Shown here: positions 42,623 through 52,145 of the stretch, one piece after another
How the letters are laid out: the number at the start of each line of letters is the position of its first letter
Numbering within the stretch: position 1 is the stretch's first letter
Origin: Hungatella effluvii
GTDB lineage: Bacteria > Bacillota > Clostridia > Lachnospirales > Lachnospiraceae
Assembly: GCF_003201875.1 (NCBI RefSeq)
Contig: NZ_QJKD01000004.1
Location: 124,001-188,000, forward strand
Direction of reading: 5' to 3'
Length of the DNA stretch: 64,000 bases
Made by a program: the position numbers and the translations under genes
The notes under the pieces: generated by a model
What the model saw: only the letters and a program-made list of their open reading frames with translations
Told to the model about the DNA's origin: nothing
Databases searched by the model: none

Positions 42623-44095
42623 TTATTTCCACAACGCACGGCCATCATAGACTTCCATGGCAGAATCATAGTATCCTAATTTCTTACATTTGCTAACTAC
42701 ATAATCATAGATATACCGGAATATTTTAGCAGTCCCATCAGAAAATTCTTCCTGATGTCCGGCGTAAAGCTGGTTCAGTGCAGTCATACATTGTCCATGC
42801 AGTTCATGGTCCACAGCAGTTTTTCCTGTTTCAAGCAAGGCGGGAATACTTCTGCCTATCCCCAGATTTCTCCGCAAAAGAGTATAAATTGCATTGAGAG
42901 AACCATCACCCGTATGCTTTACAATAAGATTCAGAAGGAAAGATGGGGTAAGCATGTATAGATAGTCTTCATTCCAGAAGTGGTTCATTTCACCCATCAC
43001 TTCCTCGATTTCTTCCTGCATAATGTGTGTGGCGGCATAAGCGGCAACCCCCTCAATTGTCAGGGTAAGTAAATCCAAAGTATCCAGATAGCGGCGGACA
43101 TGACAGGCAATTAAGTGGGGAGAGATTTCTATTTTCTTTAAATCATGGATATCCATCATTACAAAGATTCCATTACCGCGAACTGCTTTTACCACGCCCC
43201 ATTCCTGCATAATCTGTATTGCTTTAATGGTAGTGTCCACGCTCACATTATAAAGTTTCTGCAGTTCATTATGAGTCGGGAGTTTATCTCCCGGTTTATA
43301 ACGGCCTATAGCAATGAGGCTCAAAAGATCCATATACACAGCTGAGTATCTCACTTCTTCTCTTAGTAAGAGTTTTTCCAGCTGCTCTCTGCCAAGTACG
43401 GCTGCGGAGTCTGCAGGGACATCAAATGCAGGTTCACTTCCATAAGTGAGACCGTAGATTCCGGACATATCATCGAAATGAACGCTGTCGGTATCCCCTC
43501 CTTCTTCAATAACACTCATCAATTCTTGCAGCTGTCCATAAAACCTGATTCTGATTTCTGTGTTGTCCCGCAGCGGTCTTAACTCTGAAAGCCCCAGACT
43601 GTCCATGACACGCAGGCTTAAATCATTTTCGTTCCGTCTGATAAAAAAGCGCTGGAACTGTTTGGCTAACCGCCAGAACTCTGCAGAATCCTCAATATTC
43701 ATACTATCTACGATTTTACGAGGAATTTGGAAGCCCTCCTGTTTACAAAGAGCAATCCCTTTTTCAATCACTGGATATCCCAATAAAACCCCTGTTTTCA
43801 GCACCTCATCGGTAATGGAGGTATCGATTCTCTTCAATGCGAGATTGATCATTGAACGCCTTGGATGGTAATGAAAGCATACAACGGGACGCATTCTTTG
43901 GTGCGTTTCAATCAATCCATGTTCCTTTAGCATGGATAATACGCGGCGAATTGTCTTTCCCGATGTTCCGAATTCTTTACATAAATCATCTCGTGACGGG
44001 AGCTTTGTACCGGCTGGCAACAGCCCGGATTCAATTCTATTTTTTAATATTTCATATATTCTTTCATACATCAAGCCATCGTATTTCAAGCCCAT
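42623..44095 (-). CDS. tandem GntR-type regulator
   Basis: 490 residues with two GntR winged-helix domains. The first is at about 8-70 (IYEILKNRIESGLLPAGTKLPSRDDLCKEFGTS), the second at about 250-310 (GRYKPGDKLPTHNELQKLYNVSVDTTIKAIQ). Each is followed by a helical domain, the second resembling an FCD-type ligand domain. It looks like an internal duplication of a whole regulator. GGAGAG precedes the ATG. It is divergent from the CheB-CheR kinase gene, with a 430-nt region between, and may control that gene. Ligand unknown. Confidence 0.85.
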   Translation of the reverse strand: MGLKYDGLMYERIYEILKNRIESGLLPAGTKLPSRDDLCKEFGTSGKTIRRVLSMLKEHGLIETHQRMRPVVCFHYHPRRSMINLALKRIDTSITDEVLKTGVLLGYPVIEKGIALCKQEGFQIPRKIVDSMNIEDSAEFWRLAKQFQRFFIRRNENDLSLRVMDSLGLSELRPLRDNTEIRIRFYGQLQELMSVIEEGGDTDSVHFDDMSGIYGLTYGSEPAFDVPADSAAVLGREQLEKLLLREEVRYSAVYMDLLSLIAIGRYKPGDKLPTHNELQKLYNVSVDTTIKAIQIMQEWGVVKAVRGNGIFVMMDIHDLKKIEISPHLIACHVRRYLDTLDLLTLTIEGVAAYAATHIMQEEIEEVMGEMNHFWNEDYLYMLTPSFLLNLIVKHTGDGSLNAIYTLLRRNLGIGRSIPALLETGKTAVDHELHGQCMTALNQLYAGHQEEFSDGTAKIFRYIYDYVVSKCKKLGYYDSAMEVYDGRALWK

Positions 44096-44525
44096 CTTAG
44101 TCTCTCCTTAATGATGTTAATTGTTTTGTATACGGCCAGGTAATCGGTATGTATGATGCACGGTCAAATCCGTCGATATCTTTAGACGGGGGATTTATTA
44201 ATGTGATAGTCCCGGTTCCCCTGCCTCCTGGTGAAATTATACCTTTTTGAAGAATGAATTACAAGTCATAGATACACCACAGCATTACCTGCCATAATCG
44301 TAAAATTAATTCATACAAAATATTACTTATAGAATACTAAAAATACCGCAGGAATCATTGATATTTAAAGACTGCGGTGATATAATTACCTAATATATGG
44401 CTGTGGTACCAAGATTATCATACAGCTTATTAAGCAAAGAGAATCAGCTGATTAACAGCATTTAATTAATCGAATTATTATGTATTAAAATAATGGTACA
44501 ATTGTAAAAGGGGGATATCAATGCA
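44096..44525. other. 430-nt divergent intergenic region
   Basis: AT-rich towards the right. A possible promoter for the plus-strand kinase is TACAAT at 44497-44502 with a weak TTATTA about 17 bp upstream. I looked for a c-di-GMP riboswitch because of the neighbouring c-di-GMP genes and saw no GEMM-type signature. No small gene is evident. Confidence 0.4.
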
Positions 44526-47500
44526 ATGGATCAGATGAACCATGGTACTGTAAAACACCAGCTAAAATATTGTGTTGGAATTGGAGCTTCTGCTGGAGGT
44601 GTGGAGGCTTTACAGGAGCTTTTCCGGAATATGCCGCTGGATACAGGAGCCTCTTTCATCGTTGTACAGCATCTGTCTCCTGATTCTGTGAGCATGATGG
44701 ATAAAATTCTCCAGAAATCGGTTAAAATGCCGGTACGGCTGGCAGAGGAGAATATGGAACTCCGGCCTAATGAGGTATACTTAAACATACCGGGCATGAT
44801 GCTGGAGGTAGAGAATGAACGCCTGCATCTCAGGCCGGTGCAGGACCGTATACAGCGCTATGCACCAATCAACCAGATGCTTAATTCTCTTGCTTCGAAT
44901 AAAAACATACACAGTATTGCCGTGATTCTGTCTGGCAGTGGATCGGACGGCACCATCGGTATCGGCTCTGTCAAGGAAAACGGCGGTACTATTATCGTAC
45001 AGAAGCCTTTGGAGGCACAGTACGCTTCGATGCCGCAGAGCGCTATTGCCACGGGCCTGGTAGACCTGACAGAAAATGTGTCCCGAATCGGACCGGCAAT
45101 ACGGGATTATTTAAAAAATCCGAATAACCAATACCTTCATTTTGGGGATGAAGTTGAGAATCAGGAACTGGCGGGATATTACAATCAGATTATCGATGCA
45201 ATGTCAAAGTATTCTGATATTGATTTTTCTGCTTATAAGTCCAATACAATTTACCGTCGGATTGAACGCCGGATTGCCATCAATAAATTTACCTGCATTG
45301 AAGATTACATGGATCATTTGCTTGCTTCTGAGGAGGAAAAAGGGCTTTTGTGCAGTGATCTTCTGATTGGAGTGACTTCGTTCTTTCGGGATGAAGCTGC
45401 TTTTAAAAGTTTAGGCGAGCATGTGCTGGCTCCGCTGCTGCGAGAAAAAAAATCAATCCGCATCTGGAGTATTGCCTGTTCTACTGGTGAGGAAGCGTAT
45501 TCCATAGCGATTTTACTCTGCGAGTATATGGAAAGGCTGAACCATAATGTGGAGGTTAAAATCTTTGCCTCTGATACAGATCCCGATGCAGTTGCCACAG
45601 CCCAGAGAGGATTCTATACCGAAGGCAGCCTGGCCAGCATAGACAATTACTTGATAGAAAAATATTTTGATAAGACAGAGGACGGTTACATCATCAAGGA
45701 CATGATCCGCAAGATGATTGTATTTGCCAAGCACAATATATTCAGGGATGCCCCTTTTTCTAAACTTGATTTAATTGTCTGCAGGAATATGTTCATCTAT
45801 GTAAAGCCAGAGGTACAGCAGCGTACTATTGGAAATTTCCACCATCTTCTCAATGATGACGGGTGTCTGTTCCTGGGTAACAGCGAATCCCTGGGAGACT
45901 TGGAAGGCGCATTCGATGTTCTGGACAGAAAATGGAAAATATTCCGTAAAAACAAGGGATTCCATACAGAAAACAACGGTTTTTATCTATGGGATAGTCT
46001 CTCTCAACCCCAAAAGGGAATACAAGAATCTGCCGGAAGCCTGCGTTCAAAAGTCCGGTCCACCAATATCTTTGAAAGACTTTTTTTTGAATTTGCGGGA
46101 CCATCAGTCCTGGTGGACGGTTCTGGAAAAATTGTGCAGATTATTAAGAGCGGAGGCCGGTATCTTCGCTTGCAGGATGGACAGTTTGATAATTCTATCA
46201 GTTCGTGTTTTGCACCTAGCCTGACGATTCTTTTGGAGCACATCATGAAAGAAATCAAGGAAAATAAAAGTTCCGTTATTGAAAAAAATGTGACGGGAGT
46301 AGCGGATTATCCAGGTGAAAGCCTGAATATTAAGATCAATTATTTTAACCTTGATAATGATGAATATTTTCTGATCCAAATAGAATTCGGTCAGCCAGCC
46401 GTACCAGACTTAGCCGATAAAAGCCTGGATATCAGTGAATTAACAAACAGCAGGATTGCCCAGCTTGAATATGAACTGGGGGAAAGCAACTGGAAGCTGT
46501 CCCTGGCGATGGAGGAGTCAGAATCCCGTAACGAGGAGTTACAGGCGACAAATGAGGAGCTGATGGCATCCAATGAAGAGCTGCAGAGCACCAATGAGGA
46601 GATGCAGTCAATTAATGAAGAACTCTATACAATCAACGCAGAACACCAGAGTAAGATTTTAGAGCTGACCACGGCATACTCAGACTTTGACAATCTGCTG
46701 GTAAATGCAGAGGTAGGCGCACTCTATGTGGACCGGGATATGAAAATCCGCAAGATTACCCCTATCATGCTGCAGAATACCAATCTGCTTGGGTCGGACT
46801 TAGGACGTCCGGTGTTTCATATCAATTTCATTGACTCCTATGAGGATTTTAACTCAGATATAAAAAAAGTGGCTGAAACAGGAACCATAATAGAAAGGGA
46901 AGTGACGGATTCCCGCAATACCATATGGCTGATCCGTATCCGCCCCTACTATGAGAAGCCGGAACAGGTCGGCGGACTGCTGGTGACCATGTTTGATATC
47001 ACCAAGCGTCTGGAGGCTGCGAAGTTTGAGTTAAAGCGCCTGACGGACAGTGTACCGGGCGGTGTAGTGCGGATGCACTATGACGGGGAACTGGTCATTG
47101 ATTATGCCAACGACAGTTTTTATGCCATGACCGGCTATAGTCCTGAGGATGTAAGGTATAAATTTCATAACCGTCTCAATAAAATGGTACAGCCTGAAGA
47201 CTGGATGCAGATGGAACAGCAGATTGAATCTGCAGCAGCCGGAAATGGTATGTTGAAAACTGAGTATTGCGGACGCGGGGAGGCTCTGCCTGCCAGGTGG
47301 TATTCCATTCAGGCCACGGTGTTTCAGGTAAATGGCCTGACTGAACTTCAGGGCATCATCATGGATATTTCTAAATTGAAAGACTATGAGCATCGGCTGC
47401 AGAGAGAACGGGATTATTATGATACACTCTATCAGAATATGCTCTGTGGGATTGCACAGTATACATACGATGAAGATGCCATGGATTTTATAGGTATTAA

Positions 47501-49340
47501 TCCTGAATCACTCCGTATACTGGGCTATTCTTCCATGGAAGAATTTAAGAGCCAGGGCGAGCCTACAATGCTGGAGATAACATACGAAGAGGATAAGGAA
47601 AGAATTGTCGAAATGCTGCGTTCCCTGACAAAGGAGGGGGACTGCGCCAGTTTTGACCACCGCATTGTCCGCGGGGATGGGGAAATCCGCTGGGTGACTG
47701 GCGCCTCCAAACTTATTACGTCTCCGGAGGGAAAACTGCTGATTCAAAGTACTTTTATTGATACAACCGAAGAAAAAAGGATTCTTGAACAGCTCAAGGA
47801 GGAGAGAGACCGTTATGATCTGCTGTATGAGACATCTTATAATATGGCAGTGTGCGGCGTCATTCAGGCAGATGTCAAACATAACAAAATAATTGCTGTC
47901 AACAAGGAGGCCATGCATCTCCTCGGAACAGATGCGGCAGGCCTTGAAATGCAGCTGTTTGGCCGAAAATCCGGAAAGGACGTTCTGGATTTAAGCAATA
48001 TCGGTAAAATGATGCAAACCGCAGAGAAAAATGAGCACAAGCTCTTTTCGCAGGTTGTGAATTTTGAGGACAAATATATGTCCATTGAAGGTGCCGTAGA
48101 TTATATCATGGAAGACAAGAGTGTCAGAGTGGTCCAGTTCACGTTTTTGGATAATACGGAACGGGAACTTCTGCGTGAAGCAAAGACGAAGCTGGAGATC
48201 GCCACGAAATCCAGCGAGGCTAAATCCTATTTTCTTTCCAAAATGAGCCACGAGATCCGTACACCCCTCAACGGAATTGTAGGTATGATTGATAGTGCGA
48301 TGCTCTACCGCCATGATAAAGAGAAGCTGCAGGACAGTCTGACCAAGTTAAAACGTTCCTCTCTCCACCTGCAGCAGCTGGTCAGCGAAGTATTGGACCT
48401 GTCCAAAATTGAAAGCGGAAAGATGGAAGTTAATATGGAACCGGTAAACCTGAAGCAGCTGCTGTCCGATGTCATTGAGGAGTTTGATGCACTGGCGAAG
48501 GAAAGAGGAGTAGGCCTTACCCGGACGGGAAAACTGCTTCATGAATCTGTGAATACCGACAAGGTTAAGTTGCATGAGATACTGGCAAATCTGGTTGGTA
48601 ATGCCCTTAAATTCACCGACAGTTCCGGAGTGGTTCTGCTAAATATAGAAGAAACAGTAATTACGGAACGGGAATCCCTGTTTACATTTCAAGTCCAGGA
48701 TAATGGGAAAGGAATCAGCAAGGAGGACCAGGAACGGATTTTCGAGGCTTTTGACCAGGGTTCTCATGATCAGTTATACGGAAACTCCGGGAGCGGCCTG
48801 GGGCTGACCATCTGCAAGAACCTGGTGGCGATGCTGGGAGGCACTTTAGAAGTTGAGAGTATAGAAAATGAAGGGTCGGAATTCTCATTTACACTCACAA
48901 TGGATCTGTTAGATGAAGAAAAGGAGAAGGATACTCCGTTAAAATCCTGCTCCTGCTACCAGGGAAATCGCGTGATTGTAGCGGAGGACAATCTTATAAA
49001 CGGGGAAATCGCGGAAACCTTTCTGAACTCCTTTGGCTTTGATGTAGATTTGGTGCAGAACGGTCAGGAGGCGTTTGAAACGTTTGTTGAATCACCGGCG
49101 GGTACCTACAGTATTATATTAATGGATATTCAAATGCCTGTCATGAACGGATATGATGCTGCCCGCCAGATTCGGGCCTGCAAAAAAGAGGATGCAAAAA
49201 CGATTCCTATTTTGGCCATGAGTGCAAATGCATTTCAGGAAGACGTGGCGCGTTCCCTGGACGCCGGTATGAATGAACATCTGTCTAAACCAATTGATAT
49301 GGAGACGTTATTCCGCGTCATTGAAAAATATATGAAGTAA
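44526..49340 (+). CDS. CheB-CheR-PAS-histidine kinase-receiver fusion
   Basis: A 1604-residue signalling protein. CheB methylesterase domain (about 15-200: [12 protein letters not shown] with the nucleophile Ser, VVQHLSP with His, SGSGSDG with Asp); CheR methyltransferase domain (about 215-490: [24 protein letters not shown]); coiled coil of repeated NEEL units (about 655-710); four PAS-like domains (about 715-1215); HisKA with His1242 ([11 protein letters not shown]), HATPase (GLGLTI), and a receiver with Asp1534 ([11 protein letters not shown]). No membrane segment, so it is cytoplasmic. The ATG at 44526 follows GGGGG; an ATG at 44521 leads to a stop. A diguanylate cyclase gene follows 30 nt later. 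Confidence 0.92.
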   Translation: MDQMNHGTVKHQLKYCVGIGASAGGVEALQELFRNMPLDTGASFIVVQHLSPDSVSMMDKILQKSVKMPVRLAEENMELRPNEVYLNIPGMMLEVENERLHLRPVQDRIQRYAPINQMLNSLASNKNIHSIAVILSGSGSDGTIGIGSVKENGGTIIVQKPLEAQYASMPQSAIATGLVDLTENVSRIGPAIRDYLKNPNNQYLHFGDEVENQELAGYYNQIIDAMSKYSDIDFSAYKSNTIYRRIERRIAINKFTCIEDYMDHLLASEEEKGLLCSDLLIGVTSFFRDEAAFKSLGEHVLAPLLREKKSIRIWSIACSTGEEAYSIAILLCEYMERLNHNVEVKIFASDTDPDAVATAQRGFYTEGSLASIDNYLIEKYFDKTEDGYIIKDMIRKMIVFAKHNIFRDAPFSKLDLIVCRNMFIYVKPEVQQRTIGNFHHLLNDDGCLFLGNSESLGDLEGAFDVLDRKWKIFRKNKGFHTENNGFYLWDSLSQPQKGIQESAGSLRSKVRSTNIFERLFFEFAGPSVLVDGSGKIVQIIKSGGRYLRLQDGQFDNSISSCFAPSLTILLEHIMKEIKENKSSVIEKNVTGVADYPGESLNIKINYFNLDNDEYFLIQIEFGQPAVPDLADKSLDISELTNSRIAQLEYELGESNWKLSLAMEESESRNEELQATNEELMASNEELQSTNEEMQSINEELYTINAEHQSKILELTTAYSDFDNLLVNAEVGALYVDRDMKIRKITPIMLQNTNLLGSDLGRPVFHINFIDSYEDFNSDIKKVAETGTIIEREVTDSRNTIWLIRIRPYYEKPEQVGGLLVTMFDITKRLEAAKFELKRLTDSVPGGVVRMHYDGELVIDYANDSFYAMTGYSPEDVRYKFHNRLNKMVQPEDWMQMEQQIESAAAGNGMLKTEYCGRGEALPARWYSIQATVFQVNGLTELQGIIMDISKLKDYEHRLQRERDYYDTLYQNMLCGIAQYTYDEDAMDFIGINPESLRILGYSSMEEFKSQGEPTMLEITYEEDKERIVEMLRSLTKEGDCASFDHRIVRGDGEIRWVTGASKLITSPEGKLLIQSTFIDTTEEKRILEQLKEERDRYDLLYETSYNMAVCGVIQADVKHNKIIAVNKEAMHLLGTDAAGLEMQLFGRKSGKDVLDLSNIGKMMQTAEKNEHKLFSQVVNFEDKYMSIEGAVDYIMEDKSVRVVQFTFLDNTERELLREAKTKLEIATKSSEAKSYFLSKMSHEIRTPLNGIVGMIDSAMLYRHDKEKLQDSLTKLKRSSLHLQQLVSEVLDLSKIESGKMEVNMEPVNLKQLLSDVIEEFDALAKERGVGLTRTGKLLHESVNTDKVKLHEILANLVGNALKFTDSSGVVLLNIEETVITERESLFTFQVQDNGKGISKEDQERIFEAFDQGSHDQLYGNSGSGLGLTICKNLVAMLGGTLEVESIENEGSEFSFTLTMDLLDEEKEKDTPLKSCSCYQGNRVIVAEDNLINGEIAETFLNSFGFDVDLVQNGQEAFETFVESPAGTYSIILMDIQMPVMNGYDAARQIRACKKEDAKTIPILAMSANAFQEDVARSLDAGMNEHLSKPIDMETLFRVIEKYMK

Positions 49341-49370
49341 AACGGAATACTCCAATATGGGGGAAAACGA

Positions 49371-50753
49371 ATGACTGAGGAAGAAAGAATTAAAGAGGTT
49401 CTTTATAGATTTGAAGACGGCGGCCTTATCTCAAAGGATCCGGATATCATTATGTCCTGTATTTCAGATACTATAGTGGGAATTGGGATTGGAGAACAGG
49501 GATTTGTAGCGTCTAAAGAGGACATTTTAAGAGTATTTAAGGCTGGACTTAAACAGGACCAGGATGTCTCCCATTTCCTTAATTATGGACGCATCGAAAT
49601 ACGGTTTTTGAGAGACGATATAGCTGTCCTTTGTGCTGATGTTATTGTCACAGCCAAGTGCCATGAGAATATTACGAAGAGCAGATTTTCCCAGTCGCTT
49701 ACTCTTGCAAAGGAGGCGGATGAATGGAAGATCAGCTGTCTTCATGCCTCAGCGCCAGTCGTCACAGAAGAAAATATAGAAGCGTATCCCCTGAAGTTTG
49801 CTGAAAAAACATTAAAAAGCCTTAAGGAAAAATTTGGTGGGGAAGTGTATGCGATTGAAGAGCAATACCGTATGGCTGTACTCTCAGATACCATAGCGTT
49901 CTATATCATTAATTTTTCGAAAGACATTTATGAAAAATGCCAGCTGAACAGTGAACTGTGCGCCTATGTAGAAGAAGGAACCCGCTATGAGCAGTTTGCC
50001 AGGGAACACGTTGATGAATATGTCATGAAGGAGGACAGGGAATTATATCTGGAATGTTTTTCACTCAAAAATATTAATCAGGCTTTTCTGGATCATAAGC
50101 AGGAGGTTAAATGCGAATACCGGATGCTTGATGGTCAGCAAGGTGCATCTATCTGGGTGGTGACGATTATTCGCCTGATTACCGATATCGTTACCGGTGA
50201 AAAAAAGGGAATCATGTACGTTAAGAATATAGACGGCTCTATGCGGCAGCAACTTGCCATGCGGGAGCAGGCGGAATATGATTCTATGCTGAAAATTTAT
50301 AATAAAAGTACGTTTATATCACATGTGGACAGTTATTTAAGGCAGGGAAACGGTACTTTTATAATGCTGGATATTGACAATTTTAAAGAAATAAATGATA
50401 CTGGCGGTCATCCGTTTGGTGATAAAATTCTGATCAGCGTAGCAGAGCTGTTAAAAGGTACTTTTGCCCAAAATGCATTTATCGGCAGGCTTGGAGGCGA
50501 TGAGTTTGGCATTTTTCTTAAAGAGGACTGTGACAGGAATCAGATTAAGAAGTATATGAACGCCTTATACGGTTATAAATCTGGTTCCATAATTGGAGAA
50601 AAAGAGAGGGAAAAGATCTCCTTCAGTATCGGTATCGCATTATCAGACGGAAAGAACAGCTTTCAAGATTTTTACCAGGAGGCAGATATAGCACTCTATC
50701 TTTCTAAACATGACGGGAAAAATAAATACTCCTTTTTTGAGGAGGATGTTTAA
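49371..50753 (+). CDS. diguanylate cyclase with N-terminal SnoaL-like domain
   Basis: 460 residues. Residues 1-130 have the cone-like alpha/beta pattern of SnoaL/NTF2 domains (YRFEDGGLISKDPDIIMSCISD, then strands ending WKISCLHAS). A PAS-like part follows, then a GGDEF domain with the intact motif at 375-379 (RLGGDEFGIFL) and the conserved D-I-D-N-F-K-E-I-N-D. It should make c-di-GMP. No RxxD inhibitory site is seen just before the motif. It is probably co-transcribed with the CheB-CheR kinase, whose output may set its activity. GGGGG precedes the ATG. Confidence 0.9.
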   Translation: MTEEERIKEVLYRFEDGGLISKDPDIIMSCISDTIVGIGIGEQGFVASKEDILRVFKAGLKQDQDVSHFLNYGRIEIRFLRDDIAVLCADVIVTAKCHENITKSRFSQSLTLAKEADEWKISCLHASAPVVTEENIEAYPLKFAEKTLKSLKEKFGGEVYAIEEQYRMAVLSDTIAFYIINFSKDIYEKCQLNSELCAYVEEGTRYEQFAREHVDEYVMKEDRELYLECFSLKNINQAFLDHKQEVKCEYRMLDGQQGASIWVVTIIRLITDIVTGEKKGIMYVKNIDGSMRQQLAMREQAEYDSMLKIYNKSTFISHVDSYLRQGNGTFIMLDIDNFKEINDTGGHPFGDKILISVAELLKGTFAQNAFIGRLGGDEFGIFLKEDCDRNQIKKYMNALYGYKSGSIIGEKEREKISFSIGIALSDGKNSFQDFYQEADIALYLSKHDGKNKYSFFEEDV

Positions 50754-50778
50754 AAAACTGCAAAACTCTGCACAGTAT

Positions 50779-50828
50779 AAAAACAGATGGGTCCATTTTC
50801 CGGCAGGAAAACAGATCCATCTGTTTTT
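50779..50828. terminator. bidirectional terminator
   Basis: A 12-bp stem (AAAAACAGATGG / CCATCTGTTTTT) between converging genes, giving T runs on both strands. Confidence 0.85.
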
Positions 50829-50834
50829 GGTCAT

Positions 50835-52145
50835 CTAACTGGGCTCCTTTACTCCGTACTTTGAAATTTCCTCCATTTGTATGGAGTCGTATTCTGCTGA
50901 TACCTCCGCGGCGCTTCGTCCCCTACAGAGCTGCTGACTCAAGTCCCTCACATTTTCCCATACATTAAAATTCAGGCTGAAATCCTGATTAGGAATCTGT
51001 CTGCCTTCTGCTATACAGGCAATAAACGAATCTGTCTGGGGGATGTCAGGAGCAGTAGCATTTTTAGAAGAGGATATTCTTCCCTGGTTTTTGGCAAAGG
51101 TATCAAGTGTTTCAGTCTGTCCCAGCGCTTCCACGATGGCGATAGCCGAGTCTAAATGCTTTGAGCCCGGATTAACTGCCATTCTCTGATCTGCACCCAC
51201 AACACAGATGGAACCATGTTCAAGTACCGGCAAAGGTGTCATTGCGATTTCAAACGGGTACCCTTCTAAAGCTTTGCCGCTATAGATGGCGCAAATAAAA
51301 GCACAGTTTCCACTGGAAAAAAACGATTTTTCCTCCTCTCTTTTTGGCAGTGTTTCAAGCGCCCGTTCCGGATTCATATACCCCTTATCAATCATCATCT
51401 GAAGAAAGTCAAAGCCTTTTTCCATATATTCACTGATTGCAACCGTACCATTCGACAGTGCTTCCAGCTTTTGATTACAATCGTCACTCTGGTAAACATC
51501 ATAAAGGCCAGCACACATAACCGGGACCGTTAAGGCATAGTCCTTGTTTGCTCCATAGGGCATAATTCCATTTACTTTCAGCGTTTCGCATACATTGAGA
51601 AATTCCTCCAGGTTCTCTGGCAGCTCCAGACCATACTGTTTCAGCATATCCACATTCCATATAAAGCCGAAACCAGTATAAGAGAGTGGGATCGAAAATA
51701 CTTTTCCGTTATAAGTACTCTGTGTCAGCGCATCATGCGACAGGTTCCCGGTAAAATTCAGAGCGGACATATCATATATATAGCCTTTTTCATCGAACTC
51801 CAGCACATCCTCTGCGTGAATCATATATAAGTCGTCCGCATTTCCTGAGGCCAGGCGTTTCAAAAGCAGCTCCCGGTATGACAGCCCATCCGCTGCATAA
51901 TAATTGGCAGAATCACTGTAAACCGTAATATTCGTACTTCCGTCTTGATTCAACACTGCTTTGCAGCGTTCTTCTATCGCTCCTGAGACTTCAGCATTCT
52001 CTGTAAAAACAGTAACCCGTGTTTCACGGGGGGTATCATCCACATACAGCTCCGGAACCGTCTGCCCCGTATTGCAGCCGGTTCCCAAAAGGCCAGCGAT
52101 TATAAGAATACCGAGTAACCCCCTTTTTGTCATAACCTTCTTCAT
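50835..52145 (-). CDS. extracellular solute-binding lipoprotein, probably a sensory partner of the adjacent kinase
   Basis: 436 residues with a lipoprotein signal (AGLLGTGC, Cys at about 24) and the fold signs of family 1 sugar-binding proteins (YNGKVFSIPLSYTGFGFIWN, a Trp/Tyr-bearing central part, a MAVNPGSKH segment). No permease or ATPase genes lie beside it. Instead it overlaps by 4 nt the start/stop of the upstream hybrid kinase, which suggests that it presents a ligand to that kinase rather than to a transporter. The length is normal for the family. Confidence 0.8.
   Translation of the reverse strand: MKKVMTKRGLLGILIIAGLLGTGCNTGQTVPELYVDDTPRETRVTVFTENAEVSGAIEERCKAVLNQDGSTNITVYSDSANYYAADGLSYRELLLKRLASGNADDLYMIHAEDVLEFDEKGYIYDMSALNFTGNLSHDALTQSTYNGKVFSIPLSYTGFGFIWNVDMLKQYGLELPENLEEFLNVCETLKVNGIMPYGANKDYALTVPVMCAGLYDVYQSDDCNQKLEALSNGTVAISEYMEKGFDFLQMMIDKGYMNPERALETLPKREEEKSFFSSGNCAFICAIYSGKALEGYPFEIAMTPLPVLEHGSICVVGADQRMAVNPGSKHLDSAIAIVEALGQTETLDTFAKNQGRISSSKNATAPDIPQTDSFIACIAEGRQIPNQDFSLNFNVWENVRDLSQQLCRGRSAAEVSAEYDSIQMEEISKYGVKEPS

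Noticed and set aside
44096-44525. c-di-GMP (GEMM) riboswitch upstream of the signalling operon
   Set aside because: No GEMM core or tetraloop receptor could be recognised by eye.
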